Assembly (NCBI GenBank): GCA_913064755.1
Contig: CAJYBQ010000092.1
Span: 1-9,016, forward strand
Length of the DNA: 9,016 nucleotides
Source: an uncultured Alphaproteobacteria bacterium
GTDB taxonomy: Bacteria > Pseudomonadota > Alphaproteobacteria > Minwuiales > Minwuiaceae
Reading direction: 5' to 3'
Part shown: positions 6,707 through 9,016 of the stretch, in pieces
Numbering within the stretch: the first letter of the stretch is position 1
How the letters are laid out: each line of letters opens with the position of its first letter
Notes under the pieces: model-generated
What the model was told of the DNA's origin: nothing
What the model saw: only the letters and a program-made list of their open reading frames with translations
The model's database searches: none
Position numbers and translations under genes: made by a program

Positions 6707-8614
6707 TCAGTCCGATACGCGGGCCAGGAACTCCGCGTCGGGCAGCACGCGCAGGGGCAGCAGGTCGCTGTCGGTGGTGATGATCAGGGCGGGGTCGAGA
6801 CGGATACCCGCGCCGGCGAAGGCACCGGCAACGGAGAAGGTCTGGATCTGCGCATTGCGGCCCGCGACGCGGGGCAGTTTCCAGAGTTCCTGGTAGATCG
6901 TGTCCCGGCTCTCGAACTGGCCCTCCGTCGCCGCCACCAGGTCCTCGCGCTGGTTGTAGAGCGCGATATTGGCACCACAGCGCCCGACGATCGGCTTGGC
7001 GGCATAGCCGGCGTTGCGCAGGTCCTCGGTCAGTTCAAACCCGGTGTTCAGCAGGAACCGGCTGGACGGGAACATGTCCCGCACCACCGGCAGGATCGCC
7101 TTGTTGCTGGTGACCAGGGTCCAGAGGGGTTCGAACACCATCACGTTCTCGCGCAGCAGCACATCGACGATGCGTGGTGGCTGGGTGGCGCGGTCGATGG
7201 TGCGATGCAGGCGCAGGTTCTCCTCGTCCTCCGCCAGGTCCTCGCGGATCTCGTCCAGCGCGGTTTCCCAGGCCCAGGTCTTCCAGACCCAGCGGATCGG
7301 CACGCCCTCCGCGTCCAGGACCTCGCCGCCATCACCCCAGCGCAGCCCCTCGACGCCGGTCACGGTCTTGCAGGTGATGCCTGCCTGCTCCATCGCCTGC
7401 TTCATGAAGAGCGCGTGATAGGTCTCCTCGATATTGTCATCGCGCATGATGTGCAGCACGCCGTCGATCGCCGCCCCCCGCCAGGCCTCCACCAGCAGAT
7501 CGTGCAGGCGCGCACCGGGGTCGCGGCCGTCGGTGCAGCCGAAGGCATCGGCCCAGCGCCCCAGCAAGGACCCGGCTTCCATGTAGCAGGATGCCGAATC
7601 GGCATTGTATTCATACGCCTTCAGCCCCTCCGGCCGCATGGCGAAGTCGAAGCGCCCGGTGATCATCTCGTTGCGGCGGTTGTTCCAGGACTGGCGTATG
7701 CGCGACCACAGGGCCGGTGGCAGGTTGAAGCGGGCCAGCAGCGCGTCGTCTTCCAGCACGTGGTTGGTGGCATGCAGGAACATGCGGTGCAACACGTTGG
7801 TGGCCCGCTGCAGTTCCCGCATCCCGGGCTCGCTAATGCAGTACCAGGCGTGCAGGTCCGACGGATCCTTCGACAGCACCTGGCCCCCCATCAGGTCGAT
7901 GTAGCTGGCATGGATCGGATCGGACGGGTCCAGCCACTGCGCCGTGGCGGCTGGCGCGCCCTGCAGGGTCTGGCGCTTGATGCCGTAGAGCGCCGGGTCG
8001 TCCTCCAGGTCCGTTTCCGCCCCGGTCGCGTCGGCGGTCTGGATCACCCAGCCCAGGATGCTGCCATCGTGATAGGTGCAGTCCAGCCAGTAGCCGCCGT
8101 CGGCCGTGCGATGCATCGGCAGTTCGCGTGACCAGTTCTGTCCCGCTGGCCAGACCGTGTCATGCACGTTCTGCTCGATGCAGCGGACCCGGTCGTCCAG
8201 CACCTCGCTGACCACCGCGACATGGCCCGTCACAGCGAATTCCCCGCCCGCGTTCCAGATCAGCAGGGCGCCGGGTTCCGGTCGCCGCGTGGCGCCGTTG
8301 CGGAACGAATGCAGAGGCAGCACCGTGCCGTCGGCGATGACCTTGACCTGGCGCAGCCGGAAGATGTCATAGGCCATGGCGATATCGTCGAAGATGTAGC
8401 CCTTGTTCTGGTACATCCAGCGCCGCGCCAGTTCGACGCATTGCCATTTATGGCCCATGAAAACGCCATCGACATAGTGCCGGTAGGCCTGCCGATTCGG
8501 CAGTTCCCGGCGGTCGGCCGTATCATAATCGGAGGAATAGACCGGCACGCTCCCCGAACCGGTACCGAGCACCGCCCCGAACCGGGCCGGTGGTGGTTTC
8601 TGCTCTGCTTTCAC
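6707..8614 (-). CDS. gss: Bifunctional glutathionylspermidine synthetase/amidase
   Basis: The enzyme joins glutathione and spermidine with ATP (C-terminal ATP-grasp synthetase) and can hydrolyse the product (N-terminal CHAP amidase). Numbering from the longest reading (TTG at 8698, 663 residues): the amidase triad is Cys87 in HKWQCVE, His159 in TGHVA and Glu175 in IEQNV, all offset by exactly 28 from E. coli Cys59, His131 and Glu147. Synthetase residues Arg349, Asp351, Glu363 and Asn365 (ITGRFDF, YEYNADSAS) are offset by 33 from E. coli Arg316, Asp318, Glu330 and Asn332; Arg633 near the C-terminus probably matches Arg598. I prefer the GTG at 8614: it has AGGG 4 nt upstream, gives 635 residues, and places 11 residues before the conserved FG, as in E. 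coli. The TTG start has no clear Shine-Dalgarno and the extra 28 codons use poor codons. It looks fully functional. Confidence 0.95.
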   Translation of the reverse strand: MKAEQKPPPARFGAVLGTGSGSVPVYSSDYDTADRRELPNRQAYRHYVDGVFMGHKWQCVELARRWMYQNKGYIFDDIAMAYDIFRLRQVKVIADGTVLPLHSFRNGATRRPEPGALLIWNAGGEFAVTGHVAVVSEVLDDRVRCIEQNVHDTVWPAGQNWSRELPMHRTADGGYWLDCTYHDGSILGWVIQTADATGAETDLEDDPALYGIKRQTLQGAPAATAQWLDPSDPIHASYIDLMGGQVLSKDPSDLHAWYCISEPGMRELQRATNVLHRMFLHATNHVLEDDALLARFNLPPALWSRIRQSWNNRRNEMITGRFDFAMRPEGLKAYEYNADSASCYMEAGSLLGRWADAFGCTDGRDPGARLHDLLVEAWRGAAIDGVLHIMRDDNIEETYHALFMKQAMEQAGITCKTVTGVEGLRWGDGGEVLDAEGVPIRWVWKTWAWETALDEIREDLAEDEENLRLHRTIDRATQPPRIVDVLLRENVMVFEPLWTLVTSNKAILPVVRDMFPSSRFLLNTGFELTEDLRNAGYAAKPIVGRCGANIALYNQREDLVAATEGQFESRDTIYQELWKLPRVAGRNAQIQTFSVAGAFAGAGIRLDPALIITTDSDLLPLRVLPDAEFLARVSD

Positions 8615-8740
8615 TGCGCCCTGACCCACCCTGAAACGCGTAACCTGGTCATGAAATTCCGACCAATCCGGCGAAACATGGGGCGCCGAAAGGGGCAATC
8701 AATAGGCTATCCGTAATCATTTTTCGGCCGGCGCAACGAC

Positions 8741-8821
8741 CTAGCGGCGCAGTCGGTAGTCCTTGTGGCAGGCGCGGCAGGTTTCAACGATTTCCATGAA
8801 AGCCGCGCCGGGCGACACGCC
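8741..8821 (-). CDS. Class II-like cytochrome c (cytochrome c' type), C-terminal fragment
   Basis: Minus-strand reading ends in TAG at 8743-8741. The last residues read AAFMEIVETCRACHKDYRLRR: a CxxCH heme-binding motif (CRACH) about ten residues from the end, preceded by an amphipathic helix. This is the hallmark of class II cytochromes c (c' and c-556 types), where heme is bound near the C-terminus. The frame stays open to the window edge, but upstream of about 8821 it is only the antisense of a gyrA segment and no longer looks like a cytochrome. The fragment is therefore about 26 codons of a real gene cut at a junction. It would be exported to the periplasm if complete. It lies upstream of gss, same strand, across a 126-bp gap. 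Confidence 0.65.
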   Translation of the reverse strand, partial: GVSPGAAFMEIVETCRACHKDYRLRR

Positions 8822-8824
8822 ATC
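8813..8824. other. Junction between cytochrome c fragment and gyrA fragment
   Basis: Coding similarity switches here from a minus-strand cytochrome C-terminus to a plus-strand GyrA interior. The exact base cannot be fixed; GACACGCC overlaps both possibilities. No insertion-sequence end, target duplication or attachment-like repeat is visible around it. Confidence 0.6.
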
Positions 8825-9016
8825 ACCGCCGTCATCCACAACCCCGACATCGAGCTCACCGAGCTCATGCAGATCATCCCCGGCCCCGACTTCCCCACCG
8901 GCGGCACCCTCATGGGCCGGGCCGGCATCGCCGCCTCGTACCGTACCGGCCGCGGCCGCGTGCCCGTCCGCGCCAAGATGCCCCAGGAAACCTCGAGCAA
9001 ACAACAACGCCTCGTG
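8816..9016 (+). pseudogene. gyrA: DNA gyrase subunit A, internal fragment (5'-truncated, runs off the window)
   Basis: The plus-strand frame from 8816 to the window end is open for 67 codons and matches the breakage-reunion domain of GyrA/ParC, roughly residues 200-265: 'VIHNPDIELTELMQIIPGPDFPTGG', then 'GRAGIAASYRTGRGRVPVRAK' and 'QRLV', where GyrA usually continues VTEIPYQ. IPGPDFPTGG and TGRG favour GyrA over ParC. There is no start: similarity begins abruptly at about 8816-8822, directly against the end of a cytochrome gene on the other strand. All 4 Leu codons are CTC and all 6 Pro codons are CCC, whereas the rest of the window prefers CTG and CCG. It is a fragment of foreign or chimeric origin, not an expressed gene as it stands. 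Confidence 0.8.

Noticed and set aside
6524..8131. 535-codon plus-strand open frame opposite gss
   Set aside because: It is antisense to a gene with conserved catalytic residues throughout, has no recognisable domain and low-complexity His/Gln/Gly/Val composition typical of GC-rich shadow frames.
8615..8740. Promoter or terminator between the cytochrome fragment and gss
   Set aside because: Only weak -10/-35 resemblances and a short GCCGGC palindrome are visible; nothing convincing enough to call.
8707..9000. Minus-strand open frame of 97 codons at the right end
   Set aside because: It is antisense to the gyrA fragment and in a different frame from the cytochrome motif; no family features.
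1..9016. CRISPR arrays, tRNA or rRNA genes, insertion-sequence ends, transposases, phage genes
   Set aside because: No regularly spaced repeats, no tRNA-like folds, no transposase or integrase coding sequence were seen.

Overview
The window is GC-rich DNA with strong third-position G/C preference and clear Shine-Dalgarno sites. It looks like a proteobacterium, most likely an alphaproteobacterium. This is inferred from gene families and codon style; there is no rRNA or other taxonomic marker in the main part.

Layout. (1) Bases 1-261 (+) are the 3' end of a polynucleotide kinase-phosphatase-type metallophosphatase, which stops right after the phosphatase domain. (2) Bases 294-5144 form an aromatic-acid catabolic module. 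A TetR regulator and a PaaK-family aryl-CoA ligase lie on the minus strand. They diverge from a plus-strand operon that encodes the alpha and beta subunits of a Rieske ring-hydroxylating dioxygenase and a PaaG-like crotonase. The ligase-dioxygenase intergenic region (2308-2470) holds overlapping, oppositely directed promoter-like hexamers inside an inverted repeat, a plausible TetR operator. A long, nearly perfect hairpin (4234-4297) separates the dioxygenase genes from the crotonase gene. (3) Bases 5171-6553 (-) hold a two-gene unit of unknown function, a Cys27 lipoprotein followed by a small soluble coiled-coil protein. (4) Bases 6707-8614 (-) encode a complete bifunctional glutathionylspermidine synthetase/amidase with its catalytic residues in register with the E. 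coli enzyme. (5) Bases 8741-9016 are a junction: the last codons of a class II-like cytochrome c on the minus strand abut an internal piece of a DNA gyrase A gene on the plus strand, with different synonymous codon use.

How the genes may work together. The ligase would activate an aromatic (or oxygenated) carboxylic acid to its CoA thioester, the Rieske oxygenase would dihydroxylate the ring, and the PaaG-like crotonase would isomerise or hydrate a CoA-bound intermediate, under control of the TetR protein. No ferredoxin or reductase for the oxygenase is present here, so electron supply must come from elsewhere. The substrate cannot be told from sequence alone.

The most notable points are the dioxygenase/CoA-ligase/crotonase combination, the 64-nt intra-operon hairpin, the crotonase lacking both classical catalytic glutamates, and the gyrA/cytochrome junction at the right end, which is probably an assembly chimera or a recent rearrangement.
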